Shown: positions 34,126 to 43,703 of the stretch, one piece after another | Layout of the letters: each line of letters opens with the position of its first letter | How positions within the stretch are numbered: the first letter of the stretch is position 1 | DNA from: Anaerolineae bacterium | GTDB taxonomy: Bacteria > Chloroflexota > Anaerolineae > DRVO01 | DNA: 64,000 nt | Assembly (NCBI GenBank): GCA_013178015.1 | Contig: JABLXR010000003.1 | Location: 1-64,000, forward strand | Reading direction: 5' to 3' | Notes under the pieces: model-generated | Database searches by the model: none | The model's input: the letters and a program-made list of their open reading frames with translations, nothing else | What the model was told of the DNA's origin: nothing | Program-made: the position numbers and the translations under genes

Positions 34126-35427
34126 TTATCCTCCTCTGCCGGCAAGAATCCTCTCGGCTATCGAATGGCCATACTGGACCGCGTAGTTCATCCCTCGGTC
34201 CTCGGGGTATATCTGAGCCATGGACGCCAGCCATAAGCCCGGTTGCGGGGTGGTGTAGTCGGGGCGCACCCGGCTGTAATGGCGGGAGATGACCGGTTGA
34301 GCGTAGCGCTCACGCCAGACGTAGGACTCCTGAACCCAGCCGGGCCGGAAGTTGGGGAAGAGCCGCTTCAGGTGGGGCAGGTAGGCCTCTACCAGCTCCT
34401 CTCGCTGCATGTGGTAGTATTCGTCGTCTGGCCCGCAGTAGCGAGTCAGGTACACAAGATGCGAGCCACCATACTCGGACGGTGGCTGAATGTTGGTGTG
34501 CTCCACCAGGCCCACGAACGGCAGGCTGTTGTCACTTATGTTGAGCCAGTACACGTCACTGAGGGAGTGGCTCAATCGCAGGACGCAGCACACGTTGGCC
34601 ATGTACTCGATCGAGCGCAGCCGCTCGCGGTAGTGGCCGGGCAGGGAGGGAGCCATGTCGGCCAGCAGCGCCGGTGCTGTCGTTACCAGGACCTCGCCGA
34701 ACGCTTCCTCCCCTGCCGGGGTACGCACCAGCAATCTCGAGCCCCTCCCAGGCCGGATCTCGCTCACCGGCGAGTCCTTGGCGATCTTCACGCCCAGATC
34801 ATCCAGCCTTCGCTCCAACGCTTCCACCATCAGACCGAAGCCGCCCCGAAGGTAGCCAAGCATCTCCCGGCCCGACTTCCCCCGCGATCCCCCGCGGAGC
34901 TTGACCTTGTTCCAGATCCACACCGCCGACACCTCGTCGGCTCGAGCGCCGAACTTCCCCCGCAACAAGGGCGCCCACGCTTGTTCGTACACACGGCGTC
35001 CCGACAGGCCAATGAGCCACTCGCGCGCCGTCAGGTTCTCTAGCTCGTGCCAATCCCGCACCGCCCGGGCCTGGAACACCAGCATGCCAAACCGAATGCG
35101 GTCCAAGAGAGGAAGAGGCCGAAATCGAAGCACGTCCATGGGAGCGGCGAGACGGTAGATTCGATCGGCGTAGTAGGACGTGGTGGTAGGTTTCCATTCC
35201 AGCCGATCTGCCAGCCCTAGGTCTGCGATCAGGTCGCGGACGGCGACGTCACTGGTGAATATGTGATGGTAGAACTTCTCCAGCCGGGTGCCGTTCACCA
35301 TGAACGACCCGGCCAATCCGCCCAGCGTCTCGTCCCGCTCGTAGAGGGTCACCCGCGCTCCGGCCCTGGCAAGGTCCTGAGCTGCCGTCATGCCGGTGAG
35401 CCCGCCACCCACCACTCCTATCTCCAT
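34126..35427 (-). CDS. FAD-dependent oxidoreductase (amine oxidase / protoporphyrinogen oxidase-like)
   Basis: 433 residues. N-terminal dinucleotide-binding fold IGVVGGGLTGMTAAQDLARAGARVTLYERD, then GGLAGSF and LEKFYHHIFTSD, all typical of the HemY/amine-oxidase superfamily. The C-terminal FAD contact region is GLWLASMAQIYPEDRGMNYAVQYG. Close relatives are often found with polysaccharide or desaturase-like functions, so the substrate is open. ATG 35427 begins the FAD fold; the frame remains open upstream to a TTG-type start at 35544 with no support. Downstream gene 34124 starts one base after its stop. Confidence 0.82.
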   Translation of the reverse strand: MEIGVVGGGLTGMTAAQDLARAGARVTLYERDETLGGLAGSFMVNGTRLEKFYHHIFTSDVAVRDLIADLGLADRLEWKPTTTSYYADRIYRLAAPMDVLRFRPLPLLDRIRFGMLVFQARAVRDWHELENLTAREWLIGLSGRRVYEQAWAPLLRGKFGARADEVSAVWIWNKVKLRGGSRGKSGREMLGYLRGGFGLMVEALERRLDDLGVKIAKDSPVSEIRPGRGSRLLVRTPAGEEAFGEVLVTTAPALLADMAPSLPGHYRERLRSIEYMANVCCVLRLSHSLSDVYWLNISDNSLPFVGLVEHTNIQPPSEYGGSHLVYLTRYCGPDDEYYHMQREELVEAYLPHLKRLFPNFRPGWVQESYVWRERYAQPVISRHYSRVRPDYTTPQPGLWLASMAQIYPEDRGMNYAVQYGHSIAERILAGRGG

Positions 35428-35481
35428 ACCGCTCGCCTCAAACTGGAAGTCTGGCCCATCGATGAAGACGGCGCCCCGGTG

Positions 35482-35510
35482 TCGAAATCGCAACTCACCT
35501 GTGGTATCAT
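35482..35510 (+). promoter_or_regulatory. Candidate promoter for the SH3b gene
   Basis: TCGAAA at 35482-35487, 17 bases, TATCAT at 35505-35510 with TGG before the -10 (extended -10 form). The gene starts 55 bases later. Confidence 0.45.
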
Positions 35511-35564
35511 TAGTCGCGCGAGCCGCTCTAGCCTCACTCATCATCCCTTTGAGAGGTCAATCTT

Positions 35565-36161
35565 ATGTCCCCACAGGAGTTCCCGGAACTGGATCAGGAC
35601 CAGGGACCTTCCAGGAGTCGCCGCACATTGCGGGCCGACAGGCGCAACGTGCAGGCCCTCGCCATCGCCGCGGTCCCCATTGTCGTGCTGCTGGTAGTCA
35701 TCGTCATGGGGATCATCCTGGTCCGCGGACGGTCCGGGGGCACGCCGCCCGAGGCGACGGCCACTCACTTTCCCACCACTGGACCCACCGCCCTGGTCGC
35801 CGCCGTCAGGACCAGCGTCGCCACCGACACGCCGGTGCCCGTCGTGAACACCCCCACGCCCGAGCCCACTTCTAATCCGGTGGAGACACCCACTCCGGCA
35901 GAGCCCACCGCCACCCCGACGCCCTCGGATGAGTTGGTGGAGGGAGCCGTGGCCGTAGTAAGCGACACGGCCGGCCGGGGATTGCGCATGCGCTCCGGGC
36001 CCGGTCTCGACTCGCCCACCCTTAGGGTCATGCCCGAAGGGACCGAGGTCCAGATACTCGGTGGCCCATCGGAGATGGACGGCTACCAGTGGTACCACAT
36101 CCTGGACGACGCCAACACCGAAGGCTGGGTTGCCGGAGACTGGCTAGTCCGGATCCGCTGA
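35565..36161 (+). CDS. Membrane-anchored SH3b-domain protein
   Basis: 198 residues. A short cytoplasmic N-terminus rich in charged residues, one membrane helix (about residues 32-52, AIAAVPIVVLLVVIVMGIILV), a Pro/Thr-rich stalk (about 60-120), and a bacterial SH3 domain (about 127-198: GLRMRSGPGLDSPTLRVMPEGTEVQIL, W-Y-H-I, EGWVAGDWL). Such SH3b domains bind peptidoglycan or cell-wall peptides. It likely sits on the outer face, tethered to the membrane. ATG 35565 follows GAGAGG. It faces rtcB across a long hairpin. Confidence 0.82.
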   Translation: MSPQEFPELDQDQGPSRSRRTLRADRRNVQALAIAAVPIVVLLVVIVMGIILVRGRSGGTPPEATATHFPTTGPTALVAAVRTSVATDTPVPVVNTPTPEPTSNPVETPTPAEPTATPTPSDELVEGAVAVVSDTAGRGLRMRSGPGLDSPTLRVMPEGTEVQILGGPSEMDGYQWYHILDDANTEGWVAGDWLVRIR

Positions 36162-36170
36162 GAGCTGCTG

Positions 36171-36236
36171 GCAGGGAGTAGGTTAGCGGTCCGGGGTCGG
36201 CCGATGCCTCCCCATCCTGTGTAGCCTGCTCCCTGC
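36171..36236. terminator. Long inverted repeat between convergent genes
   Basis: GCAGGGAGTAGG (36171-36182) pairs with CCTGCTCCCTGC (36225-36236) over 12 positions with one G-U pair; the loop is 42 bases. It lies between the SH3b gene and the end of rtcB, so a two-way transcription stop is the simplest reading. No T-run. Confidence 0.5.
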
Positions 36237-36246
36237 AACCCATTCG

Positions 36247-37701
36247 CTACCCTTTGATCACCCCGATCGGGTGGAGCCGGGCCACCTTGGTGGCCAGCCC
36301 TGCACCGTGCACTACCTCCACCACTCGGTGGATGTCCTTGTATGCCTCGGGAGCCTCCTCGGCCAGGCCCTTCATGCTTCCGGCTCGCACCTCCATCCCG
36401 CGGCCCTCCAGCGTCGCCACCAGCTGGCGTGCGTCCACCTGCCCGCGCGCCGCCCTGCGGCTAAGGACGCGCCCCGCCCCATGGCAACTGGAGCCGAAGC
36501 TTCGCTCCATCGCCGCCTGGGTACCCCGAAGCACGTACGAGGCCGTTCCCATGTCGCCGGGCACCAACACGGGCTGACCCACAGACCGGTACGCGACGGG
36601 CACGGCATCGTGCCCGGGAGGGAAGGCTCTTGTGGCTCCTTTGCGGTGCACGCACACTTCCAGGGGCCGTCCGTTCACCCGATGGGTCTCGATCTTGGCC
36701 ACATTGTGCGCTACATCGTAGATCACGACTAGCTCCGCCCGGGGCAGCTTCCCCAGCAGGGCTTCCTCGAACGCCCGCCTGAGGGCATCGGTCATGACCT
36801 GTCGGTTAGCCCAGGCGAAGTTGGCTGCCGCCGACATGGCGGCCAGGTAGTCCTGCCCGTCCTTTGAGGCTATGGGCGCACAGACCAACTCCCGGTCCGG
36901 CAATGAGTAGCCGTACCGTTTCGCAGCCGACTGGAAGCTACGGACGTAGTCAGTGCACACCTGGTGGCCTAGCCCACGCGACCCCGAGTGGATCTGGGCC
37001 ACCAACTGACCCGGCCTCAACCCGAACGCATCGGCCGCCTGAGCGTCGTATACCTCGGCCACCTCGTCCAGCTCCACGAAGTGGTTGCCGGAGCCCAGAG
37101 TGCCGAGCTGGTCCCGGCCGCGGTCCTTGGCCCGGGCACTCACGGCATCAGCCCGAGCCCGCGCGATGGTGCCGCCCTCCTCGCAGTGCTCGGCGTCCTC
37201 TCGCCGCCCGAAGCCGGCCCCTATGGCCCACTGAGCTCCACCCTCGAGGGCATCATCCAGCCGTGCCCGCTGTAGCCGAACGTCGCCACCGCGACCGACG
37301 CCCGCCGGAATGCTCTGAGCCGCCGCGTCCATGAGCCGTGCCAGATAGGGACGGACCTCCTCCGCATCCAGGTTACTGGCCAGCAGCCGCACCCCGCAGT
37401 TGATGTCGTAACCTACGCCGCCGGGCGATACCACCCCCTGGTCCACCCGAGTAGCTGCTACTCCTCCGATGGGGAAGCCATACCCTTCGTGGATGTCTGG
37501 CATCGCCAGAGCATAGCTCACAATCCCCGGCAGCCAGGCCACGTTGGCCAGTTGCTCCAGAGAACGGTCCTCCAAGGCCGCCTGCAGGATCATCTCATCG
37601 GCATACAGGCGTGCCGGCACGCGCATATCGGCGCGATAGGACGCCGGTATCTCGTAGACGTACTCATCCAACTTGACCAGACTACTGATATCGAAAGGCA
37701 T
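36247..37701 (-). CDS. rtcB: RNA-splicing ligase RtcB
   Basis: 484 residues. GTP- and Mn-dependent ligase joining RNA ends with 2',3'-cyclic phosphate or 3'-phosphate to 5'-OH, used in RNA repair. Motifs: PDIHEGYGFPIGGVAAT, GGVGYDINCGVR with the metal-binding Cys, GSGNHFVELDEV, HSGSRGLGH, and SSCHGAGRVLSRRAA, which carries the His that takes the GMP. Length is normal. ATG 37701 has a near-perfect GGAGGTGA five bases before it. The archease gene lies directly upstream; archease speeds RtcB guanylylation. Confidence 0.95.
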   Translation of the reverse strand: MPFDISSLVKLDEYVYEIPASYRADMRVPARLYADEMILQAALEDRSLEQLANVAWLPGIVSYALAMPDIHEGYGFPIGGVAATRVDQGVVSPGGVGYDINCGVRLLASNLDAEEVRPYLARLMDAAAQSIPAGVGRGGDVRLQRARLDDALEGGAQWAIGAGFGRREDAEHCEEGGTIARARADAVSARAKDRGRDQLGTLGSGNHFVELDEVAEVYDAQAADAFGLRPGQLVAQIHSGSRGLGHQVCTDYVRSFQSAAKRYGYSLPDRELVCAPIASKDGQDYLAAMSAAANFAWANRQVMTDALRRAFEEALLGKLPRAELVVIYDVAHNVAKIETHRVNGRPLEVCVHRKGATRAFPPGHDAVPVAYRSVGQPVLVPGDMGTASYVLRGTQAAMERSFGSSCHGAGRVLSRRAARGQVDARQLVATLEGRGMEVRAGSMKGLAEEAPEAYKDIHRVVEVVHGAGLATKVARLHPIGVIKG

Positions 37702-37735
37702 TCACGTCACCTCCGGGGCATCCTCTGTCCCAGCA

Positions 37736-37785
37736 CCGGGCGCCCCGTCCCGCGCCGCCAGCCTCTGTTGCCGTGGGACGCCCGG
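37736..37785. other. Hairpin between archease and rtcB genes
   Basis: CCGGGC (37736-37741) and GTCCC (37747-37751) pair with GGGAC (37775-37779) and GCCCGG (37780-37785), leaving a 5-base bulge. It could reduce or time rtcB expression relative to the genes before it; no T-run, so termination is uncertain. Confidence 0.3.
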
Positions 37786-37791
37786 CCCAGT

Positions 37792-38187
37792 TCAGGTGTC
37801 GAACACTATCGTCGCCGAATAAGCTCCCTGTTTGGCCTCGATTCGCAGGCCGTGATAGGTCGCCGCCTTCACTGCCCCCGTCCGCCTGCCGATGGGCCCA
37901 CCGCGGATGACAGCCTCGAGCTCCCACGATGGAGTGAGGCGGACGTCGAACTGATGGTACGCCTCCTGGTGCGCGTCGCTGAGGTAGATGAGCTCGGTGA
38001 GCCAGTCAACCAACAACGTCTCTAGATCGTCGGCCGACAGCTTGATAATGTGTACCGACCGGTCGGAGTCAGCCTCGCCTATGAGAGAGAACATCCCCCG
38101 TGCAGCGGAGGTGAAGAGCTCCTCCAGGCTATCGCCCCAGGCGCGGATAGCCACGTCGGCAGTGTGCCTTACCTCTTTATACCCCAC
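37792..38187 (-). CDS. Archease
   Basis: 131 residues. Metal-binding helper of RtcB that promotes ligase activation and turnover. Family start GYKEVRHTADVAIRAWGDSLEELFTSAARGMF is textbook, and the C-terminal AATYHGLRIEAKQGAYSATIVFD contains the conserved His and strand. GTG 38187 gives exactly this start and overlaps the ribF end by 11 bases; the frame stays open further upstream but without family sequence. The adjacency with rtcB (90 bases apart, same strand) supports the call. Confidence 0.93.
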   Translation of the reverse strand: MGYKEVRHTADVAIRAWGDSLEELFTSAARGMFSLIGEADSDRSVHIIKLSADDLETLLVDWLTELIYLSDAHQEAYHQFDVRLTPSWELEAVIRGGPIGRRTGAVKAATYHGLRIEAKQGAYSATIVFDT

Positions 38188-39133
38188 GCCTGGCCTCCGC
38201 AGCAGCGCCCACCTCCAGCACGCGTCGTGCCTCCTCCACGTCTCGCGCCAGCTGCGCCACAAGCTCGTGCGCCCCCGGGAACCGCGTCTCTCCTCGAAGC
38301 CGCTCCAAGAAGGCCACCGTCAGCCGCTCACCGTACAGGTCCCCGCCGAAGTCGAGTGCATGCGCCTCCACCGTTCTGGCACTCCCCTCGAAGGTGGGAC
38401 GCACACCGATGTTGACGACAGCCGGCGCCGACCGCCCATTCCACTCCAGACGGGCGCAGTAGACGCCATCTGCCGGAAGCAGCTTGTGCTGGTCCACGGC
38501 CACGTTGGCGGTTGGGTACCCCAGGCTTCTGCCCCGGCCCGCTCCGGGCACTACTGGGCCCGAGACGGTGTAGGCCCGCCCAAGGAGTTCAGCCACCCTG
38601 GCCACCCGACCCTCTGCCAGATAGCGGCGCACCAGAGTGCTGCTCACCACCTCGTCGCCCACCCGGCACCGCGGTACCACACACAGCTCATAGCCCAATT
38701 CGCGGCCAATCGTCGCCAGAGCTTCTAGGTTGCCCTCTCGCTGCCGACCCAGGGCAAAATCCTCTCCTACCCACACCTGGCGGGGGCGAAAGGAATAGCC
38801 CAAGCGCTGCATGAACTCCGCCGCGCCCATGGCAGCCATCTCCGGGCCAAACTTGGTCACGATGATCAGATCCAGGCCCAGAGCGGACATGAGCTCCACT
38901 CTCTCCGTCAGTGGCAGTAGATACCGAGGCTCTTGCCCGCGCAGCACCACATCGGGCGAAGGGAAGAAAGTCAGGCACGCGGCCAGCAGGCCTTGACCAC
39001 GCGCCGAGGCCACCGTCTCCCCAATGAGCGCCTGGTGGCCCACATGCAGCCCATCGAAGACGCCTATGGTGAGCACGGTGGCGTCGGCCACTCGAACCGG
39101 CTCACCGCACCAGCGCACCACTGCTTCCGTCAA
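38177..39133 (-). CDS. ribF: Bifunctional riboflavin kinase / FAD synthetase
   Basis: 318 residues. Makes FMN and then FAD from riboflavin. N-terminal nucleotidyltransferase: LTIGVFDGLHVGHQALIG, FFPSPDVVLRGQEPRYL, WVGEDFALGRQREGN, and SSTLVRRYLAEG. C-terminal kinase: GRGRSLGYPTANVAV, LLPADGVYCARL, VNIGVRPTF, and HALDFGGDLYGERLTV. The TTG at 39133 is chosen as start because it overlaps the truB stop as TTGA; longer starts extend into truB without family sequence. Confidence 0.93.
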   Translation of the reverse strand: MTEAVVRWCGEPVRVADATVLTIGVFDGLHVGHQALIGETVASARGQGLLAACLTFFPSPDVVLRGQEPRYLLPLTERVELMSALGLDLIIVTKFGPEMAAMGAAEFMQRLGYSFRPRQVWVGEDFALGRQREGNLEALATIGRELGYELCVVPRCRVGDEVVSSTLVRRYLAEGRVARVAELLGRAYTVSGPVVPGAGRGRSLGYPTANVAVDQHKLLPADGVYCARLEWNGRSAPAVVNIGVRPTFEGSARTVEAHALDFGGDLYGERLTVAFLERLRGETRFPGAHELVAQLARDVEEARRVLEVGAAAEARRGV

Positions 39134-40029
39134 GGGTCGCACTCCTGAATGAGAACCTTTCGCGGAATCCAGCTCTGCCGCTCCCAGTCCCACTCAGCCA
39201 CGGCAAACGCACGGCCATCGGGGCCGATGGCCAGGTGGAGGTCCTCACTGCTGGGAGGCGGCCCCTCAATCGCCTGCCCCCGGGCCAATCGCTGGGCAGC
39301 ATCACCGTCCAGCAATAGTCGCGGCTGCTCCGGCAAGGCCTCCCCCACGTCTAGCATCCACCCGTGCTCGCCCCTCTCCAACCGAGACACGGCCTCCGCT
39401 AGGGGAAGCGCCTGGCTCACCGAGAATGGGCCCGAAGCCAAACGGCGGAGGGCGGCCACGTGGGCGCCGCAGCCGAGCCGTCTCCCCAGATCCTGAACCA
39501 GGGAGCGCACATAGGTGCCGGCGGAGCAGTGCACCCGCAGCACTAGCCGCTGCGGTTCCGGCCGGCTCCAGCGGATCGAGTGTACCATGACCCGCCGCGG
39601 CCGGGCTTGCACGGGCTTGCCCTGTCGCGCCAGGCGGTACAGGGGCGTGCCACCGACCTTCACGGCCGAGAACACCGGAGGCACCTGAAGCACCTCGCCG
39701 CAGAGAGACGCGATCGCGTCGTCCACCGCCTCATCGGTCGGTAGGGGCTCGGTCCACTCCGCCACCACCTCGCCCTCGGCGTCATAGGTGTCAGTCTCCA
39801 CCCCTAGGCGTGCCTCCACCTGGTACACCTTATCGTGCTGGGTCAGGTACTGGGCCACGCGCGTCGCGGGCCCCAAGCACACAATCAGAAGGCCGCTGGC
39901 CAGTGGATCGAGCGTGCCGGCGTGTCCTACCCTCCTCTGCCCGCTCGCCCGGCGAATGGCGGCCACGACATCGTGTGAGGTGGGACCGACCGGCTTGTCA
40001 ACTAACGCTACTCCGCACAGCTGACTCAT
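39130..40029 (-). CDS. truB: tRNA pseudouridine-55 synthase
   Basis: 299 residues. Converts U55 in the T-loop of tRNAs to pseudouridine. Motif GVALVDKPVGPTSHDVV opens the protein; the catalytic Asp is in RVGHAGTLDPLASGLLIV; KVYQVEARLGVETDTYDAEG, VPPVFSAVKVGGTPLYRLAR and CSAGTYVRSLVQDLG follow. The last about 70 residues look like a PUA-type RNA-binding end (LLLDGDAAQRLARG). ATG 40029 overlaps nrnA by 32 bases. Confidence 0.95.
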   Translation of the reverse strand: MSQLCGVALVDKPVGPTSHDVVAAIRRASGQRRVGHAGTLDPLASGLLIVCLGPATRVAQYLTQHDKVYQVEARLGVETDTYDAEGEVVAEWTEPLPTDEAVDDAIASLCGEVLQVPPVFSAVKVGGTPLYRLARQGKPVQARPRRVMVHSIRWSRPEPQRLVLRVHCSAGTYVRSLVQDLGRRLGCGAHVAALRRLASGPFSVSQALPLAEAVSRLERGEHGWMLDVGEALPEQPRLLLDGDAAQRLARGQAIEGPPPSSEDLHLAIGPDGRAFAVAEWDWERQSWIPRKVLIQECDP

Positions 40030-40966
40030 TCACCGCCCGCCTTAGCCTTGCCAACACTTGGCCACTCACCTCAGCCAGCCCGCCCGAGACAGTGCAGCCG
40101 GCTGCCTGGCGGTGCCCACCACCACCAAAGGCCGCCGCCACTTCGGCCACGTCTATCCCAGGCTGGCTGCGCAGGCTCACATCCACCGATCCGTCGGAAC
40201 GCTCGCTGAAGACGGCAGCGGCGCGAGTCCCTCGAGTGGCAAGCAGGAAGTTCACTATGCCAGCATCCTCGCCCTCCGGTACCTCGGAGGCATGGCGGAC
40301 GCTGAGGGGAATGGTGGACCATACTAGCTCGCCTTCCATCACCGCGCCGGACAGCACCTGACCCCAGAGCACAACATGCCCCCGCGGGCGGCTCCCGAAG
40401 ATGGAGTGGTTAGCCTCCCACAGACTAGCCCCGGCAGCCATCAACGCCTCCGCCGTCCGCAGCGCCCGCCGATCGCTGGCAGGAATGCGAAACCCCTGGG
40501 TATCAGCCACCAGCCCAGCCAGCAGACAGGCAGCCAGATCTGCGGTGAGATCCAGACCCAGGACACCCACCAGCCGGTGGAGGATCTGGGTGGTGGATAG
40601 AGAGTCGGTGTCCACTAGATTGATGTGGCCGAAGTGGGAGTTCGTAGGGTGATGGTCCACGTTCACCAGAGTGACCCCCGACAGCCGCTCGGCCGCGCCC
40701 CCAATGCGCTCCAGTTCGGGGCAATCCACCAGAACTGCCACATCGAAACTGGGTGGCGGCGCAGCCACCACCTCCGATGCTCCGGGGAGGGAGTCGGCCT
40801 CATAGGGAAGGCCGTCCTCCGACAGCAGCGTGCGAGGCACGTTCAGACGGCGGAGGATGATGCCGAGGGCCAGCAAAGAGCCGATTGCGTCCGCATCGGG
40901 CGATACGTGCGTCGCCACCAGAACATGCTCGGCTCTGCGAAGTACCTCAGTCAGCCTGCGCCACAT
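39998..40966 (-). CDS. nrnA: DHH-family oligoribonuclease / pAp phosphatase (NrnA)
   Basis: 322 residues. Degrades very short RNAs and can dephosphorylate 3'-phosphoadenosine 5'-phosphate. DHH motif set: VATHVSPDADAIGS, VAVLVDCPE, VNVDHHPTNSHFG and, in the DHHA1 domain, FGGGGHRQAAG. ATG 40966 overlaps rbfA by 20 bases. The order rbfA-nrnA-truB-ribF is a common bacterial arrangement and supports this name. Confidence 0.92.
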   Translation of the reverse strand: MWRRLTEVLRRAEHVLVATHVSPDADAIGSLLALGIILRRLNVPRTLLSEDGLPYEADSLPGASEVVAAPPPSFDVAVLVDCPELERIGGAAERLSGVTLVNVDHHPTNSHFGHINLVDTDSLSTTQILHRLVGVLGLDLTADLAACLLAGLVADTQGFRIPASDRRALRTAEALMAAGASLWEANHSIFGSRPRGHVVLWGQVLSGAVMEGELVWSTIPLSVRHASEVPEGEDAGIVNFLLATRGTRAAAVFSERSDGSVDVSLRSQPGIDVAEVAAAFGGGGHRQAAGCTVSGGLAEVSGQVLARLRRAVNESAVRSSVS

Positions 40967-41327
40967 CCCCTGATTCCTCGCTGTCGCGGGCCACCTGATC
41001 GAGGAGAGACTCGATACGGCTAGCTCGATCGAACGTCTCGTCTAGATGGAAGCTCAGGGTGGGCACGTATCTGAGGTGGACTCGCTCCGCCAGCTCGCGC
41101 CGGAGAAAGGGCTCCGAGCCTACGAGCGCTTCTACGAGCATGCCCCGATCCTCGGGCGTGACGCTCGAAACGAAGACAGTGGCCTGCCGCAGGTCGCCGG
41201 AGACGCGCACCCCCGTGATGACGACGGCGTGCAGCCGGGGATCCCGGGCCCGCTGCTGCAGTATCACGCTCAGCTCGCGCGCGACTAGGTCCGCCACTCG
41301 ACGCTGTCTGACGCTGGGCTCGGACAC
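40947..41327 (-). CDS. rbfA: Ribosome-binding factor A
   Basis: 126 residues. KH-like protein helping late 30S maturation at the 5' end of 16S rRNA. Blocks: RQRRVADLVARELSVILQQRARDPRL, VVITGVRVSGDLRQATVFVS, and LRYVPTLSFHLDETFDRASRIESLL. The start is GTG 41327, two bases after the infB stop; the frame stays open upstream but runs through infB. The end overlaps nrnA. Confidence 0.92.
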   Translation of the reverse strand: MSEPSVRQRRVADLVARELSVILQQRARDPRLHAVVITGVRVSGDLRQATVFVSSVTPEDRGMLVEALVGSEPFLRRELAERVHLRYVPTLSFHLDETFDRASRIESLLDQVARDSEESGDVAQAD

Positions 41328-41329
41328 TC

Positions 41330-43336
41330 TTACTGAGCCTGCCTCATTACGAATGCCTCCAGCACGTCGCCCTCCCGCAAGTCGCTGAAGCCATCCAGGC
41401 CCACGCCGCATTCGAAGCCTTCCCGCACTTCGCGGACGTCCTCGGTGAAGCGGCGCAGCGAGGCCACACCGCCCTCCCAGATGGCCTCCCCACCTCGGAT
41501 GACCCTGACCTGGGCGTTGCGCGTCAGTCGGCCCGAGGTCACGTAGCACCCGGCGATGGTGCCACTGCGCACCTGGAACACCTGGCGCACTTCGGCTTGC
41601 CCTATTGTCACTGCTTCGTAGGTGGGCTCCGCCATGCCGGCTAGAAGCCTCTCGACGTCCTCGATGAGGTGGTAGATGATGTCGTAGGTACGGATCTCCA
41701 CCCCTTCGCCCTCAGCTACCCTTCTAGCTGTCCCGTCCACCGCCACGTTGAAGCCAATGATGATGGCGTCGCTGGCGATGGCCAGGTTCACATCCGACTC
41801 GCCCACGCTTCCAGTCGAAGCGTGCAAGACCCGCACCCTACGGCCATCGCGCTCCAGTCGTTCCAGCGAGGACACCACCGGCTCGATACTGCCCTGGGCA
41901 TCCGTCTTCACGATGAGGTTCAGTTCCTCGGTCTCACCCGCCTGCAACCGGTCCAGGAGGTCCTCGAGGCTGACGGGCCGGCGCTCCCTCCGGGCGGACT
42001 CGGCCGCTTCTTCTCGCTCGGCCACCAGCTCCTTCGCCTCTCGGTCCGATCCTACCGTCTGGAATATGCTCCCCGCTGGTGGCACGTCGCTGAGGCCCAT
42101 GACTTGCACCGGTGTGGCCGGAGGAGCGACTCTTATCTGGTTGCCGTTCTCGTCGAACATGGCCCGTACCCGGCCCCAGATGGTCCCCACCACCACGACA
42201 TCGCCGCGGTGAAGCGTTCCATTCTGGACCAACAAGGTGGCGAGTGGCCCTCGCGACCGATCAACCGTGGACTCAATGACAGTGCCGGACGCAGGTGCAT
42301 CGGGATTGGCGCGGCAGTTGAGCGCCTCGGCCTGTAGGGTGATGGCCTCCAGGAGCTCGTCTATCCCCTCTCCTCGCAGGGCAGAGACCTCCACCAGAAG
42401 GGTGTCGCCCCCCCACTCGTCGGGAGCCAGGCCGATCTCTGCCAGTTGCTGCTTCACCCGGTCCGGGTTGGCTCCCGGCAGATCCACTTTGTTTAGCGCC
42501 ACCACAATGGGCACCTGGGCCGCTCGGGCGTGATCGATGGCCTCCCGGGTCTGAGGCATGACTCCATCGTCCGCCGCTACCACAAGCACGGCCAGGTCCG
42601 TCGCCTGCGCTCCTCGAGCGCGCATGGCGGTGAAAGCCTCGTGGCCGGGTGTGTCTATGAACGTGATCTTGCTTCCGCCATGCTCCACTTGATAGGCGCC
42701 GATCCGCTGAGTGATACCACCAGCTTCGGAGGCGACCACGTTAGTCTGACGGATGGCATCGAGCAGAGTGGTCTTGCCGTGGTCTACATGCCCGAGTACG
42801 GTCACGATGGGCGGCCTCGGCCGCAGGTTCGCCTCGTCTTCACCGGCGCAGAAGTCGAACTTGGTGCTCTTGGGCCGGACAGGAGCTTCTACTCCCTCCT
42901 CGACGGGCTCTTCCTCCGGCTCCTCCTCCCTCGCCTCGAAGCCCATCTCTGCCGCCACCACGGCGGCGGTATCGAAGTCTATGGGCTGGTTGATGTTGGC
43001 GAGGACGCCATTGGCCATCAGCACCTTTATGACGTCTATGGGGCTGGCCTTGAGCAGATTGGCCAGCTCCCGCACCGTGAGGCTGTCGGGGATTACGACC
43101 TGGGGGCTGACGACTTCCACCGGCCCGGACCGCTGTTCCCCTCCCGGCTCCGGCCGGCGGCTGCGCGGCCGGCGACGCGGCCGTGCCTTGGCCCTTTCCT
43201 CTTCCTCTGGTTCAGCGCCGCTAATGGCGTCGCTCACGTGCGGAGCACGCGGCGACGCAACCAGCCCGCGGCTCATATCCGGCCGGGCCGCCTTCGCGGC
43301 AGTCTTGGCTCTCCTGAGTACCTCGGGTTTCCTCAT
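41330..43336 (-). CDS. infB: Translation initiation factor IF-2
   Basis: 668 residues. GTPase that brings initiator tRNA to the 30S subunit. A short basic and acidic N-terminus (no long repeat region) is followed by the IF2-N-like block [23 protein letters not shown], the G domain ([38 protein letters not shown]), and domains II-IV. It is shorter than enterobacterial IF-2 and close to the compact form seen in many Gram-positive-like bacteria. ATG 43336 follows GGAGGACG and is preferred over a start 24 bases upstream. Confidence 0.96.
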   Translation of the reverse strand: MRKPEVLRRAKTAAKAARPDMSRGLVASPRAPHVSDAISGAEPEEEERAKARPRRRPRSRRPEPGGEQRSGPVEVVSPQVVIPDSLTVRELANLLKASPIDVIKVLMANGVLANINQPIDFDTAAVVAAEMGFEAREEEPEEEPVEEGVEAPVRPKSTKFDFCAGEDEANLRPRPPIVTVLGHVDHGKTTLLDAIRQTNVVASEAGGITQRIGAYQVEHGGSKITFIDTPGHEAFTAMRARGAQATDLAVLVVAADDGVMPQTREAIDHARAAQVPIVVALNKVDLPGANPDRVKQQLAEIGLAPDEWGGDTLLVEVSALRGEGIDELLEAITLQAEALNCRANPDAPASGTVIESTVDRSRGPLATLLVQNGTLHRGDVVVVGTIWGRVRAMFDENGNQIRVAPPATPVQVMGLSDVPPAGSIFQTVGSDREAKELVAEREEAAESARRERRPVSLEDLLDRLQAGETEELNLIVKTDAQGSIEPVVSSLERLERDGRRVRVLHASTGSVGESDVNLAIASDAIIIGFNVAVDGTARRVAEGEGVEIRTYDIIYHLIEDVERLLAGMAEPTYEAVTIGQAEVRQVFQVRSGTIAGCYVTSGRLTRNAQVRVIRGGEAIWEGGVASLRRFTEDVREVREGFECGVGLDGFSDLREGDVLEAFVMRQAQ

Positions 43337-43375
43337 ACACGTCCTCCGACGCCACTCCACTGGAACGGCAACACA

Positions 43376-43684
43376 CTACCCGTCTTCCCTGCTCAGAGCC
43401 GAGGATCTCTCGGAAGCAAGCGTCGCCAACTGGTCCGTCAGCCGCTCCCAGTCGGCCTCCCCCAAGCTAACCTGCAGCGCGCGAGACACTGCCTGACGCG
43501 CCCGTCTGCTACCGAAGCACTCCTGACGGACACACAAGTACGCCCCTCGGCCCGAAAGCTTTCCCCTGGGATCCAGGGTAACAGCCCCTTCCGGAGTTCG
43601 CACAATCCGCATAAGGGCTCTCTTGGGCAGCACGGCCCGGCAGACTACGCACGTTCGCTGTGGCACTCTCCGCTGGCGCGGCAT
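43376..43684 (-). CDS. YlxR/RnpM-family RNA-binding protein
   Basis: 102 residues. YlxR (DUF448) pattern: [24 protein letters not shown] and the [13 protein letters not shown] block, both conserved. In Bacillus subtilis the family member RnpM binds and modulates RNase P; whether that holds here is unknown. ATG 43684 has AGGTGAG before it. It lies between nusA and infB, the usual place for this family. Confidence 0.92.
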   Translation of the reverse strand: MPRQRRVPQRTCVVCRAVLPKRALMRIVRTPEGAVTLDPRGKLSGRGAYLCVRQECFGSRRARQAVSRALQVSLGEADWERLTDQLATLASERSSALSREDG

Positions 43685-43703
43685 GGCCTACTCACCTGGT
43701 CTC

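Noticed and set aside
37736-37785. Hairpin between archease and rtcB as a true terminator
   Set aside because: It has a 5-base bulge and no T-run, and the two genes are expected to be expressed together; kept only as a low-confidence structure.
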